This document shows positions 1 through 12,044 of a stretch of DNA of 64,000 bases, one piece after another. The translations under genes and the position numbers were made by a program. The notes under the pieces were generated by a model. It saw only the letters and a list, made by a program, of their open reading frames with translations. It did not search any database and had not been told where the DNA came from. The stretch comes from Sipunculus nudus (Eukaryota; Annelida; Sipuncula; Golfingiida; Sipunculidae), in NCBI GenBank assembly GCA_026874595.1, contig CM049314.1, positions 57,832,300 through 57,896,299 of the forward strand. The letters are read 5' to 3'. Positions within the stretch are counted from its first letter, which is position 1; each line of letters starts with the position of its first letter.

Positions 1-1166
1 TGAATCATCTACAAGGTCTAAATGCAGAGCACAATATCCTTGAGAAGGTAAACTTTTCACATTTGCGTGATCTGCAAGCCCTGAGATATCTAATACTACG
101 GAACAACCGGATCAGTGAGTGCGTTACCTCAGGTGTTGCTGGTTGGATGGACCAGCTTCTATATTTAGACTTGAGTTATAACCACCTTGTCCTTCCTTTG
201 GATTTGGAGTTGTTTCCGAGACATCTTTCTCTTCTTCACAATCATCTATTCTGTGGGTGTAGAGTCCGATCTTTTGGGAAAACATTAGGTAGGCATGTAT
301 CAGCGGCTTGCCATAGTCCAGAAGTCATGACTAATATCAAATCGGATACGTGTTATTATGAGTATAACAATAAATTAAGAGCCCAAATACCACAAAGATG
401 TGATCCACCTGAAAAAGAAACGGTAGATAAATTACAAAACCGGTATAACTCTCTCCCAGATTGCACAATGCCATTCGTTTATTTAGACACAGTCAACAAC
501 AGGGAAAGTGTGGTATGTGTCGCTATCGGTGGACCGGGTATTGAGATAAACATGACGACACCGGATATGGAATCAATTATTCACCATCCACGTTTTCCAG
601 AAGAAATGTTTTCGATTGTCAATATACCAAGGTACCATGACGGCGAGTACATCTGTTCCGTGCGGAACCAGTTCAGCCGAGAAAGGGCGACCCGCACGTC
701 GACACTGGGCATCAATCGTTCGAGCTCATTTATCTCACAGTTCAAAGAAAAAGTTTGTGGAGGGATTGTGAACGGCACCAAAAGTCTGCAGGAGAACATA
801 ATTATCGTTATATTGTGCTTAAGTATCCTTGTGAATATTGTTCTTCTGGGGAAAGATTGTTATAAAATCCTGCAACAGAAAAGAAAGAGCAATGCGGATT
901 TAGTACGTCTGACCAATGTTTCACACATAAACACTCTACGAATCAACCCCATCCGACGATTCCGGACACAAGCGCCTAATGAGGATGGTCAATATCAAGA
1001 GTTCGAAGACGTAATGGATCCACGTGATCAGGTCATGGAAAACAACATATTGTACGAGCAAGAGGGTTCCCCGTGGGGAGCTGCCTCGTCACCCAAAAAT
1101 GTTGACACAGGCCATGCCCACTATTATTATGCTAGGCCACATCAGGTATTACTATGTGGAATGTAA
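1..1166 (+). CDS. LRR-Ig-transmembrane receptor-like protein, 5' end outside window
   Basis: The reading frame is open from base 3, so the gene starts left of the window; the Met at 63 is internal. Visible in order are two or more leucine-rich repeats, a cysteine-rich LRR C-terminal cap (FCGCRV, then Cys in SAAC, DTC and QRC), an Ig-like domain closing with DGEYICSVRNQF, a hydrophobic membrane segment (IIIVILCLSILVNIVLLG) and a cytoplasmic tail of about 105 residues. The tail holds tyrosines in QYQEF, ILYEQE and HYYYARP; I see no canonical ITIM. No intron interrupts it. It is a close paralogue of the gene at 58,578, and the two match strongly at the DNA level through the LRR cap and Ig region. 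By family it should be a type I surface protein for adhesion or recognition; the ligand is unknown. AATAAA signals lie at 1193 and 1358. Confidence 0.85.
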   Translation, partial: NHLQGLNAEHNILEKVNFSHLRDLQALRYLILRNNRISECVTSGVAGWMDQLLYLDLSYNHLVLPLDLELFPRHLSLLHNHLFCGCRVRSFGKTLGRHVSAACHSPEVMTNIKSDTCYYEYNNKLRAQIPQRCDPPEKETVDKLQNRYNSLPDCTMPFVYLDTVNNRESVVCVAIGGPGIEINMTTPDMESIIHHPRFPEEMFSIVNIPRYHDGEYICSVRNQFSRERATRTSTLGINRSSSFISQFKEKVCGGIVNGTKSLQENIIIVILCLSILVNIVLLGKDCYKILQQKRKSNADLVRLTNVSHINTLRINPIRRFRTQAPNEDGQYQEFEDVMDPRDQVMENNILYEQEGSPWGAASSPKNVDTGHAHYYYARPHQVLLCGM

Positions 1167-4100
1167 ACGTGCGGACAGGGTCATGGACTTTAAATAAAAG
1201 GATCCAATGACATAATAATAACAGTACTGACAAAAGTTACGTTAGTGCAAATTAATTCTAAATTTAATACATGGGAAGGTTTGGAATCCGCAATTATGCT
1301 GTTTACACTTTAATTTTTATATTCATGTATGTAAAAAAGGCCCTTCATTTTTGTAGAAATAAAGTGGTTTTGCAAATGTATGTTTAGCAGTGGTAAGAGG
1401 AAACCCTTTCCTCTTCATCACACTTTTTCAAAATAACTCAGGTGTTGTTCCTGCTTGTGCATTCTTGTACGTTAAGGAATTTGATCTGGTAACAAACAAC
1501 GATGTAGGGGTAAGAAAGTACGAAAGTAAAACTGCTGACTCCTTATATCTCATGACAGTAGAATATGGTCATTTTTGCATAGGTTACCTGGCGGATATTG
1601 TATAGGCACAAATGTTTTTACATAAAATAGAAATCTTACTTTTTTTTCGGATTATCCCATCTGCTAAGATTATTCTGCAACCGTTATCATAATGTTTGAT
1701 CTGTAATATTGTTTTATTTGTGGCCTTATTTTGTTTAATGATACATCTTTCACTTGTGTATAGATAATTAGATATCATAACGTGTGAATGCATGCGTCTG
1801 ATATATTAATGTATGTAATAAAATATTCTGGAGTACATCTGCATCTTAGTATGATTTATTAATGTTGATCAAGCCTTATGGACACTAAATTCCAGGGTGC
1901 CCTCTTTTTTCTCTCTCTCTATCTCGATATATAAATAGATAGAAAGAGAGATAGACAGAAAGATATATTAAGATAATAAGTGAATAAAAAAGTAGTCTGT
2001 TTACATTAATGGTATTTCTATCATATTTTAGTTGTGTATGTTAGTCTAAAAGATGCAAATAAACATGAGACACAATCAAAATTTGAATTTTTAATCGCCG
2101 TTCCCCTGAATAAGTGCACCTTTTGTGTTTCCTTTATTCATGAGCTATGTCCGTGTTAAATTTATTTTCGTATTTGTAGCCCTCTTTACCTTTTATAGTG
2201 TTAGTTCTTTCTACGAGGCTTGTAGTTAATGATATGTTGGTTCAGTCAGCAAAGGTATAGCTCATGGCTGTAAAGGTGCCTTCTTTCAAATTTATAATCA
2301 TTTATCCCCAAAATATAAATCTATAGCAGTTGTGTTGGGCAGTTCTGTACAGAGCTACGAACAGTTAGATTATATCTCTTTGGTGAATGTTGCGAACATA
2401 ATAGAATATGTTCAATCCTTCATTTTGCAATGATAAGTTCAACACATTCCTCACGAAGTCCCTGAAGTCAACTTAAATCTTTCATCTTTAAAACAAGCCT
2501 GAACTAGGATCGTCTGCTGAGGAACATGATCTTACAGTCAATTGGTATACTTGCGGCTCGAAAGGCTTATGAAATAAGCTGTGACACGTCAATTAATGTT
2601 CCAAACAGGGTGATTAGGAGGACTGATTTTCTTTACAAGAGGCAGATTAAATATTTAGTGTATATTTGTCAACAAGAACTCCACCAATATTGACAAAGAA
2701 TGCCCCGTACACGCTGCAGCATAAGGGTGTAACTTGAAGGGAATTGCCTTATAATATTAAATTCATAGTACCAAAATTTATTTTTACCTGGACTCACATT
2801 AACTTTAAATGCCAATTGCATATCCCAAACACACGTGAAAATATAGATATTACATGAAATATTAACATGTACTCCTTATATACAACCAACGGACTCAAAG
2901 AAGGCTAGTTACAGAGGTAAAATTTTATATAATAAATCACGTATTGATCCTGGCCTTCGAATAAAACAAATTGGCAACAGGCGATTTATAATTTATGTCC
3001 ATATATACTCATTAATGTTTATGCATGGTTTTGAAGTGACAATGAGGATTTGTTCCTGTTAAAACGCCAAAAAAAAAAAAAAATGATATAACCATGAATA
3101 TTGTAAATTGTTGGACAAACAAATGTAAATGTGAGGTTATAGGTTACCGAGCTTATGCATGGTTTTGAAGTGACAATGAGGATTTGTTCCTGTTAAAACC
3201 CCCAAAAAAATAAAATGATATAACCATGAATATTGTAAATTGTTGGACAAACAAATGTAAATGTGAGGTTATAGGTTACCGAGGTTATAGCTACCTACTT
3301 AAGAATGATTATGTGATAATATGCAACTGACAGGTCAGAAACATAATTATTCAGTCACAGTGTGTGATCGATATGGAGAAAGTTGAAACTACATTTGTTA
3401 CATAAACATAACTACAAAACCTTTTGATAAGCACTTGCAGTTTGGTCACAAAAGTCTAAGTCAAACTGTGGAAAGATAAAAATTTATTCACGATTTAATT
3501 AAATATATCAAAAACGCTTGACTGAAGGCCATATCGCATTTGTATTTAAATGAATTGAAGGATATTTAGATATCTATTGGAAACTAACAATGCATGTAAA
3601 ATATTCATCTGCTTTGCCATCATACATCTTCAAAGAAGTGTACTACGTCCAAACTCTTCATTTCTAACACGAACCTTCCGCCTCCTGAACACATATTTCA
3701 TGTGATTTCATGATATGACATAATTGGGAACAACCTTACCCCGCCTTTGTTCTCACGTTTATTGATTCCAATTAGACATCACTCTCTATAGTTACAGGCG
3801 CAGTTTGCGAATATCTGTTCATTCCCATCTGGATGTAGAACCGGATACATTTTGGACTGTTTGTCTGGATCCAGATCCTGATGCCCGGTCATTTTAATAT
3901 ACATCAATAGATATGGATCTCCTCGGTACTAATTCAGAGTGAGCTGAGGCATTAATTTGGTCTCTGTATCCTCATCCAGAACTAGATGATGGATCATTCC
4001 GGTATGTGTGACAATTTGTCCATGGGTTCTTGTATTATACAAGACTGCGGAAATTTAAAGTAACGAATAATTTATTATGTTGGTTGTTCATTTGGATAAA

Positions 4101-4890
4101 ACCGGCCTTTCTCAGAAGCACGATTATCATGCCAAAGAGTAGCTGTTTTTCACTCTGCTTATTCTTTACAAATTCCCACTATTCATCCAAGTAAGCCTAC
4201 CCCAATATTTATCAACACCGTGAATTTCGGTAGCTCACAACGTATTGTCGGATTGCCGTATTAGCATGAGGTTTTTATGATGATTCACAGAAATCCGAAC
4301 ACACCAAAACTGGGGTCGTCTTTAGGTCGTCTTTTCGGGTAAAAATATAGGATTTAGGTTAAATTGGAATGACTCGGGTGCTATAAATTAATTGATTACA
4401 TATTTACATAGCCCTTTTTGACAATGCCATCATCTTTTTGACAATTTCCTGGTATTTATGGTATTATCCAATTATTATAATTATGAAAGTTAAAGAGGTA
4501 ATTACACATAATGATCATTTGGTTCTTGATACAACCATGTGTTGAGACTAATTATCTGTGATAATCTCACCATTATTAGCGTAGATAAAAGCTGAGAAAA
4601 AAACACATCTATAAAAACTGCCGTTATATTCACAGAACGATTTTGTTAACATGGCCGGATCATACTGTTTACAACCAGCAAGTATAAAGAAAATAAACAT
4701 ATGTGCCATATGCAAGTACAAGCATTCCCATCTGTATGTTTGTTCACAACATAACCCACGCAGATATGGACGAAATCATTTGAAATTTGTGATGAACCAA
4801 TAAACCAATGACCCCAATGGCATTTTGAAAGTAAGTGTAAAATCTAGGATTATTTTGAGTTAATTAATATGTCATAAGTTTGCAAATGTA
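1167..4890. other. Non-coding stretch downstream of the LRR gene
   Basis: I find no convincing exon on either strand. The first 200 bases are the 3' UTR of the LRR gene, with two AATAAA signals. A short CT tract followed by AT-rich sequence lies near 1910-1965. The only clear structure is the tandem duplication at 3019-3283, listed separately. Short ORFs here (for example 1390-1605) show no family resemblance and no codon-like constraint. Confidence 0.6.
3019..3283. repeat. Two-copy tandem duplication, about 132 bp per unit
   Basis: The block beginning ATGCATGGTTTTGAAGTGAC occurs at about 3021 and again at about 3154. Both copies run through a poly-A stretch (longer in the first) to GAGGTTATAGGTTACCGAG. 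The copies are nearly identical apart from poly-A length and a few substitutions, so the duplication is recent. No coding potential is seen. Confidence 0.9.
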
Positions 4891-4893
4891 AAA

Positions 4894-4900
4894 ATATATA

Positions 4901-4945
<45 letters not shown>

Positions 4946-4960
4946 ATATATATATATATA
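4894..4960. repeat. (TA)n microsatellite
   Basis: A run of alternating T and A with a short TGTGTG interruption near 4940. The flanks are AT-rich and non-coding. Confidence 0.95.
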
Positions 4961-5274
4961 CATGTTTTGAATCTTAAGTATAAATATATACGGATATGGT
5001 CATAACATGTTCAAATCTATGAGATATATGATCAGGGCAAACGTACATTGGATATATGTGATTATACTTGCGCATGTCAAAATTACGAATTGATGTAAGT
5101 GAGACACGCTCGTATTTTGTTTAAATAATTGCCTGTTATGCCAATGATGAAAAGAACACCATAAAAAACAATTACCGATTAAACATTCTGAGGCAGAACA
5201 AAATAGGATGAAAAAATATAAAGAGACATGTCTGGGATTTTTTTTTCACGTGTGCTTTGTCTGTGAATCAAAAG

Positions 5275-5600
5275 CTATCACTAAGGTTAGTTATCTGGTC
5301 TCTCGCTAGAGGGCGCATCACTCATCTTTAAACAGCATAAAAATAAATTCGGAGATAAATCAAAGAACAGAAAAAAACCTTAACAGAACTAAAATCTGGA
5401 TATAAACCACTGATGTAGGAAGAGTGTTATATTGAATGATAAGTTTATTAACTCTCTGTGCTTGAGAAATAGCTGGAAGCGGAATCTATATGTTACACAA
5501 ATATCCTAGTGGATATTAAGCCGGGGTTACACTACACGACAATCGCTTGTCACTCACAATTTTCAGCATTTCTGTGAGACTGTCGCGTAGTGTCAACAGC
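5275..5600. repeat. Diverged duplicate of the 6.5-7.05 kb region plus a possible MITE end
   Basis: The segment containing TAGTTATCTGGTCTCTCGCT at about 5288 resembles TAGTTACCTGATCTCCCGCT at about 6515. Later parts (ATAAACCACTGATGTAGGAAGAG and a GATATCCT/ATATCCTAG match) resemble 6930-7035. From about 5521, GCCGGGGTTACACTACACG looks like the terminal inverted repeat style of PIF/Harbinger-type MITEs, but I could not find a matching opposite end. This is weak evidence for an element. Confidence 0.35.
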
Positions 5601-5861
5601 ATTTTTCAGCGATAATCGCGTGTCGCAACAAATTATCGGCCTACAAAAAAAGTCTGATGACATGTCAAACTTTTTTCCTTACGATTATCGTTGGCTCGTG
5701 GAGTGTAAACAGAATTACGGCATTCACAAGGGCGGGTCTTGTGGTTCATCCAATAGGACAAAGCTTCTCAGGTCATGTGGCACTTGTATAAATCAAATCA
5801 CTGGGAATGCTAAGTGAAAATCCTTTAATAGTCAATTTTAGATCCAAGGATCCCTTGAACT

Positions 5862-5878
5862 ACTCTCTCTCTCTCTCT

Positions 5879-5916
<38 letters not shown>

Positions 5917-6034
5917 TAACATATATATATATCGATATATATATATGTGTGTGTGTGTGTGATAGTGTGTTGGAGTAGAAATAAAATTTGAAATAGACTA
6001 TATAATTAACATATATAAATAGATAAATATTCTT

Positions 6035-6083
<49 letters not shown>

Positions 6084-6415
6084 ACACATATATACATAAA
6101 CATAGTTTGTAAATATATATTATAAAATTAATAAATAGTAATTACATGTATTATTAAGTATATATACATATTAATTATATATAGTCTATATTTATATAGA
6201 AGTGCTATATTTTTTTACATAAGTAGATGCATTTGCTTGCTTTTGTATATATAATACATATATTTATATAAAATGTTTATATTGTATATTAATAAAGATA
6301 TATATATATATACACTAATATATAAAAAATACTGGTGATATAATAAAGAAATATATATATATATATTATTTTATTTTATATTTAATTATTTAAAATTTAT
6401 TCATATTTTATCAAA
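5862..6415. repeat. Compound CT/TA/GT microsatellite and AT-rich block
   Basis: A CT tract leads into (TA)n, then TGTGTG near 5946, then further long (TA)n at about 6040-6080. AT-rich low-complexity sequence continues to about 6415. The minus-strand ORF across it encodes only Ile-Tyr repeats and is an artefact of the tract. Confidence 0.9.
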
Positions 6416-7029
6416 TAATAATAAATGTACAAATTGGCAACGAGTGTAAACTGGATTTTGTTGCTGAACTTTGTCGCGGTATTTATAACCATATAATTCA
6501 AAGCTCTCTCTTAGACTAGTTACCTGATCTCCCGCTCGATGGCGGAAGAAATACAACGAATGAGGCCACACCAAAATAAGTATCGTTCTACAGACTCCGT
6601 GGAAAAAAATATTGTGCGAACTTGCGTATTGTATTTATGTTTTTTTTTTTTAATTTTCAGGGTCGAGACGCAGAGCATTGAATTTTGAATATTGTCAGTA
6701 AATACATAAAACTTTTATTTAAATTCTTAAAATAGTGCATACAATCAACACACAATGTAGTTCATTTTCAATACCTTTATAATTTTTTTTTAATAATTCA
6801 AGGCAAATTACCAGAGATCATCCGAAAAAAAGGTAAAATTAAATTTTGTAGCAGTGAATCCGTAGAAAACTCTTTGTGTGGCTTATAAAGATAAATAAAA
6901 AAGACTCTGAAATAAAATACATTTATAAACTGTGGTTATAGGAAGAGAACGTTATCAAATAACAAACCCCCATTTTTCTTATCGTGTGGATGCATCAGTG
7001 TTGACAGCTGAACGTATTTGTTTACACGG

Positions 7030-7143
7030 ATATCCTGTATGACCGAGTGCAGTGCCTTCCTCCGCAGCCGGCGCTCGGGACGTTACTCATCCCACTGTAA
7101 TCCTCGTCATTAGCATCGGACGCCTTTGTCAGCATCGAATACC
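7030..7143 (+). promoter_or_regulatory. Candidate non-coding first exon or promoter region of the 12-19.5 kb gene
   Basis: A GC-richer, CpG-containing island stands out in AT-rich surroundings and ends ATACC|GTAAGTG, a strong splice donor at 7144. The coding exon at 12,024 begins with its own acceptor (TTGTTCCAG), so an upstream untranslated exon must exist, and this is the best candidate upstream. No ATG-initiated frame of note lies inside. The link to the downstream gene is inferred from signals only; transcript data would decide. Confidence 0.3.
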
Positions 7144-7160
7144 GTAAGTGAAAGTATATG

Positions 7161-7161
<1 letters not shown>

Positions 7162-7211
<50 letters not shown>

Positions 7212-7273
7212 TGTATGAATAGCCATGCTGGTTCATTTTTTTATAGATGGAAAGGGTATACACAGAAAAGTGG

Positions 7274-7320
<47 letters not shown>
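7162..7320. repeat. Two (TA)n tracts
   Basis: (TA)n runs occupy about 7162-7209 and 7275-7320, separated by unique AT-rich sequence. Confidence 0.95.
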
Positions 7321-7325
<5 letters not shown>

Positions 7326-8685
7326 GTGTAAAGTCGTAGAGTAAGTGGTATTTTTATTCATCAACACATTATATGGACACATTATTTGAAAGTATTAGTA
7401 TATGATAATGTATATAATCGCTTATGTGAGGCTTATGAAAGGGATTTATGTCGACTAATCTAGCTCTTCCTTTATCGTTTGGACCATGGGGTATGTAAAT
7501 TTCTTCCGAATCGTACAACCGCTATGCTATGCATTACATTAATAATAACGAGTAAAGAAGAAATCTTATACCCATGGTATGTTTATGTCGAGAAAATATA
7601 ATTTCACATCAACATAGAAATAATAAATGGTTGATTCATTTTCACTCTGCGCGGGGATGGTACTATGGGGCGATTGCCTATTTCATTTACAAGAGTGTCA
7701 CGCGTGTGGTTGTTATTATTACTGGCCACGGATCTGAGCCAAGGCCTGGTTTTAATCATGACGTCTGCCGTCAAAGGGGCCTTATCCGATAACTTCTATG
7801 CGAGATAACGCCAGTCTCACCACAGGCAGTTCGTTTGTCTGTATCTACGTGTTTATAACAAACGACCTTTGAACTGATACATACGCAACCAAACACCTAA
7901 AACTGCAAGTTTTTTTTTGCGTGTATTGTGTTTAGTAATAGATTGTAGATAGACACGACACACTCATTAATCCCTTACAGAAACTACCAAAAAAAAATGC
8001 CTGCATTTCATCAATATATAGACAGAGCAGGCCATAAATCATATGAGTTATGAATACTACAGAAAATGTCGGTGGATAGCCGGCTTTTATGCTGGACATG
8101 ATTAACCCACGTCTGTACAAAGAATCCGTGAGAAAATTCACAGAACAGCAATGATAACGTTATATATGGGTGGAAATGATTATTACCATGTGTCATGGTC
8201 TGTTCCCGGTGTGAATGGACGACCTGTTTATGGGCCAGTGAGCACAAATTCTACTTTGTGTACTAGTACATCCCTATACTCGTCTGCGGGGGTGGGTGTG
8301 TGTGGGCCGCTGTGTATGTCCATGCGTGTGAAGCATGACCCTGTGTGTGTGTCTCCTTAGCGGGGAAGGACCGGAGGGAGTAACTAATTTTGTGATGAGC
8401 TACATATTGGTAAGCCTTATGAATGATTTATTATGATTGTTTAAAACACGTACATTTTTATGTAATTAAAAACAAAAGTTAGGTAACCTTCTGCATTACT
8501 AAGAAAAAACATGACGACCCCCCCCCCCCCAACATACAGCACTCTCAAACGTATTCACTGCCGAAATATGCATGATCTTGACTACTTATATAGATTCTCA
8601 CAGTAATTTTATACTTTGTATTTATTTGCCATTATAATTATTATTATCATTATTACGCGCAACATTATAAATAAATAAATAAATA
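7321..8685. other. No supported gene
   Basis: Several short open frames (for example 7574-7792 and 8151-8360) lack family resemblance and splice context. A poly-C run sits at about 8518-8530. If the candidate first exon at 7.1 kb is real, this stretch is part of a long first intron reaching 12,023. Confidence 0.5.
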
Positions 8686-8700
8686 AATATATATATATAT

Positions 8701-8771
<71 letters not shown>
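8686..8771. repeat. Long (TA)n microsatellite
   Basis: About 85 bases of nearly pure TA, preceded by (AAAT)n-like sequence at about 8665-8688. Confidence 0.95.
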
Positions 8772-8772
<1 letters not shown>

Positions 8773-9087
8773 TGTGGTTGCTTGTTTATTCGGGAGGGTT
8801 TCACATTCGCAATATTCGCGAATGTGAAATTATCGCGAAAATAAAACCGTCATGAATAAGTTATCACATGGTGGAGGCCACATTATATTGATCTTTTAAA
8901 TTATCTGTCACTGATTGACAATAACTGCAATTCAGTCCATGTTCCTGTGGGTCCCAGTCCAGTTGTTACAATTTTCTAAGATATTATTTGATATTATTTA
9001 TTTTTATAAAATAATGATTTCCTTTGTGTAAACACTGGAAAACCTAGATATCACGGAATTTATCTCCGAGAATATGAAACCAACCAG

Positions 9088-9091
<4 letters not shown>

Positions 9092-9127
<36 letters not shown>

Positions 9128-9135
9128 TATATATA
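9092..9135. repeat. (TA)n microsatellite
   Basis: Alternating TA with one G interruption at about 9126. Confidence 0.9.
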
Positions 9136-9339
9136 GTATTTGATTTATAATTGGTGGCCTTTAAGTAAAGTTAAAAATTATATTAAAAGATTTAAATTAC
9201 GACAAAGGCTTAGCTGAATGTTTGACAAAAACATAATTGTAAATCAGACGTAGATCAATAAAATAAAGCTTGTTCATATTGTTTCGGCCTTTAACAAACC
9301 TGTCACCAATAACTCTACATTTTTACCTGGCCTATGGAT

Positions 9340-10075
9340 CAGAGTTGGCTGAATATGTTTCCTGATATATGGGACAGAGTAAGCTGACGAGTGGGGCGAT
9401 GTAAGCTGAATATCTACTTGACATGAGATGCAGGGTTAGCTGAATATGTTCCCTGACATGTTGGCCAGAGTAAGCTGACGTGTGGGGCGATGTAAGCTGA
9501 CGTGTGTGGCATTTTAAGCTGAATATGTTACTTGAAATGTGGGGCAGGGTTAGCTGAATATGTTTTTTTTAATAATACACTTTCCTGAACTTATGAGCAG
9601 CTGATTTTTTTAAAATATTTTTGGTGGAGGTAACCGCCTCCATTTTTAATGCTGACTTATTTATTTTTTAACCCATTTCGGTTTGGGACTACTTGACAGG
9701 GCGGTAGCACTCGCTTCCTATCATTTATATTTGTATCCTGGTGTCATCCAGGCACGGTGTAAACCGCACCTGCGGGTCCTGGTAGTGTAATCAACCCCAT
9801 TGCTGGCCCATAACACTGAGGAACCCCCCAAGCGCACTCGCATGTGAGTGATACACGGCTATTGGGCACAACCTTTCCATTAAGCCTGAAGAGCGCTCAC
9901 TCTGGATGGGGGCCGACCGTGAAAAACCTCACCGCCTTGGCTGAGATTCGAACCCACAGATCCCGGCTTTTAGTCATGCGCTCTGCCCCTGAACCACAGA
10001 AGCCGGTTAGCTGAATATATTTCCTGACGTGTTGGACGGAGTAAGCTCTCGTGAGGGGCAATGTAAGCTGAAATA
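9340..10075. repeat. Diverged minisatellite units split by a SINE
   Basis: Diverged units built on TAAGCTGA, ATATGTTTCCTGACATG and TGGGGC occupy about 9340-9565 and resume at about 10,008-10,075. They are related to the more regular array at 11 kb. The SINE at 9566-10,007 interrupts them. Confidence 0.75.
9566..10007 (-). mobile_element. tRNA-derived SINE, near full length
   Basis: Read on the minus strand, the element starts GGCTTCTGTGGTTCAGGGGC, an RNA polymerase III A-box-like segment. A B-box-like GGGTTCGAATCTC follows about 45 bases later. A tRNA-unrelated body follows, and the element ends in an A/T-rich tail at the low-coordinate end. GTTAGCTGAATAT flanks both ends and could be the target-site duplication, although the motif also occurs within the host minisatellite. 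Related copies lie at 14,042-14,245 and 38,297-38,575. Amplification would depend on LINE machinery supplied in trans. Confidence 0.75.
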
Positions 10076-10367
10076 TGACAATATTACTTTTTTTAACCAA
10101 GCACAAGAATAAATACATAAAATAAAATCTTCAATACAAAAATGCATCCCTACACAAAGACAATAGTTACATTACAAATACAAACATGGACATGTTAAGT
10201 TATTCAGGAACACAAAAAACATGACGCCTTAAAATAACATAACTCAAATACACAGTACATGACATAATTCTATTGAGTGACATTAATACTATTAAGTTTA
10301 CATTAGAAATTTGAAATAGAATCATTGATTGTTTTTTCCACATGTAGATTTAAGTTTTTTTACAGTA

Positions 10368-10370
<3 letters not shown>

Positions 10371-10412
<42 letters not shown>
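10371..10412. repeat. (GA)n microsatellite
   Basis: Uninterrupted GA dinucleotides, about 20 copies. Confidence 0.95.
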
Positions 10413-10414
<2 letters not shown>

Positions 10415-10984
10415 ACACAATATTAATTTCCAATGTTCTTAGTAAAGTACTTACTTGCTGTTGATATTTTTTACGATCAAAGTAGGTTCTTCAGGTATTA
10501 CATGTATAAATAACCTCACAGAGAATTTCGGACTGTGACTTAGCATAGAACGGTATAGGTGCTGGTACCTGACATTTGATCTGAATGCAGTTATCATAAG
10601 ATGTGAGGAAAGAAAATTAATTAATGTTTAATTATTATGACCGTGTTCACTACTTCTTTCTTTTTGTTGTACGGGAATATTCTCCTATACAATTAAGTCA
10701 TCAGACAGACATGCATATTTCATTTGACGGACCTTTAATCTGTGGAATATCAGACCTAAACTTGAACATTTCCTACTAAACATCTAAAGACATGGTAGCG
10801 GCTTTCACTTTTAGCTTTTCATGAACCCCAACCCATTTAGATTTCTTAATGTGTAACATAAACATAATTTATCTACAGATAGAATCAGTTATGCACGTTT
10901 TACAAAATATCGAAAAAATATTGATATTTGGAAAATGAACGCAATATGCGATTCGCGTTATACCAAAATATCAGTAATAGCAAG

Positions 10985-11810
10985 CAGCCCTGCTCACATG
11001 TCGGGCAATATAAGCTGTGGATATTACTTGACATGTCGGACATGGTAAGCTGAGGATATAACATGACAGGTGGGGTAAAGTAAGCTGGATAGGCTTCCTA
11101 AAATGTGGGGGAATGTAAGCTATAGATGCTACCTGATATCAGGGGCAATGTAAGCTTAATATGTTTGTTGACGTGTGGGGTAATGTAAGTTGACATGTGG
11201 GACAATGTAATCTGAGATGTTACCTGGCATGTGGGGTTATGTAAGCTAAATATGTTTCCTGACATTTGGGGTAATGTAAGCTGACATGTTGGACAATCTA
11301 AACAGGGATACTACCTGGCATGTGAGGCAAATCAAGATGGATATGTTTCGTGAAATGTGGGGCAGTGAAAGCTGTAGATGTTAAATGAAGTGTGGGTCAT
11401 GGTAAGCTTAATATTTGACCTGGCATGTGGGATAATGTGAACTGAATATTTGGCCTGACATGTGGGGTAATGTGAACTGAATATTTGACCTGACGTGGGG
11501 TAATGTGAACTGAATATTTGACCTGACATGTGGGGTAACCTTAATATTTGACCTGGCATGTGGGGTAATGTGAACTGAATATTTTACCTGGCATGTGGGG
11601 TAATGTGAACTGAATATTTGACCTGACATGAGGGGTAATGTGAACTGAATATTTGACCTGACATGTGGGGTAATGTGAACTGAATATTTGACCTGGCATG
11701 TGGGGTAATGAAAGCTGAATATTTGACCTGACATGTGGAGTAAAGTAAGCTGAATATTTTCCTTACATGTTGAACAGAGTAAGCTTTATATGTTACCTGA
11801 CCTATGGGGC
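10985..11810. repeat. 35-bp minisatellite array
   Basis: The core unit (ACATGTGGGGTAATGTGAAC then TGAATATTTGACCTG) repeats with high regularity at about 11,410-11,740. More diverged units continue outward to both sides. Variation is mainly CTGACATG versus CTGGCATG, plus a few short deletions. The minus-strand open frames across it are by-products, because 35 is not a multiple of 3. Confidence 0.9.
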
Positions 11811-12044
11811 AGTTTAAGCATCATGTGTTGTCTTGGACATCAAAACCTGGGGATAGATTGATATTTGATGGTTATCTGGAAGTGCGGGGCAATAAGGGCG
11901 TTAATCGAAACTATGAAAATGTACTCTAATTTTGGGATGTGGCCGTTTATTTTATTTGCACACGCAGTTTTTTTCTAAATCATATTTGACTCAGTCCGAC
12001 TTGTTATACATATATTGTTCCAGGTGTCTAAATGAGATGTTACC

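Noticed and set aside
63..1166. Start of the first LRR gene at the Met at base 63
   Set aside because: The frame is open and homologous to the paralogue upstream to base 3, so this Met is internal.
5825..6103. Minus-strand ORF of 92 codons
   Set aside because: It translates (TA)n as Ile-Tyr repeats; it is a product of the microsatellite, not a gene.
9940..10007. True tRNA gene on the minus strand
   Set aside because: A- and B-box-like sequences are present but the cloverleaf is not complete, and the sequence continues into a SINE body found in three places.
11332..11734. Overlapping minus-strand ORFs with repeated YPTCQVKYS-type peptides
   Set aside because: They read the 35-bp minisatellite, whose unit is not a multiple of three; no start, splice or domain support.
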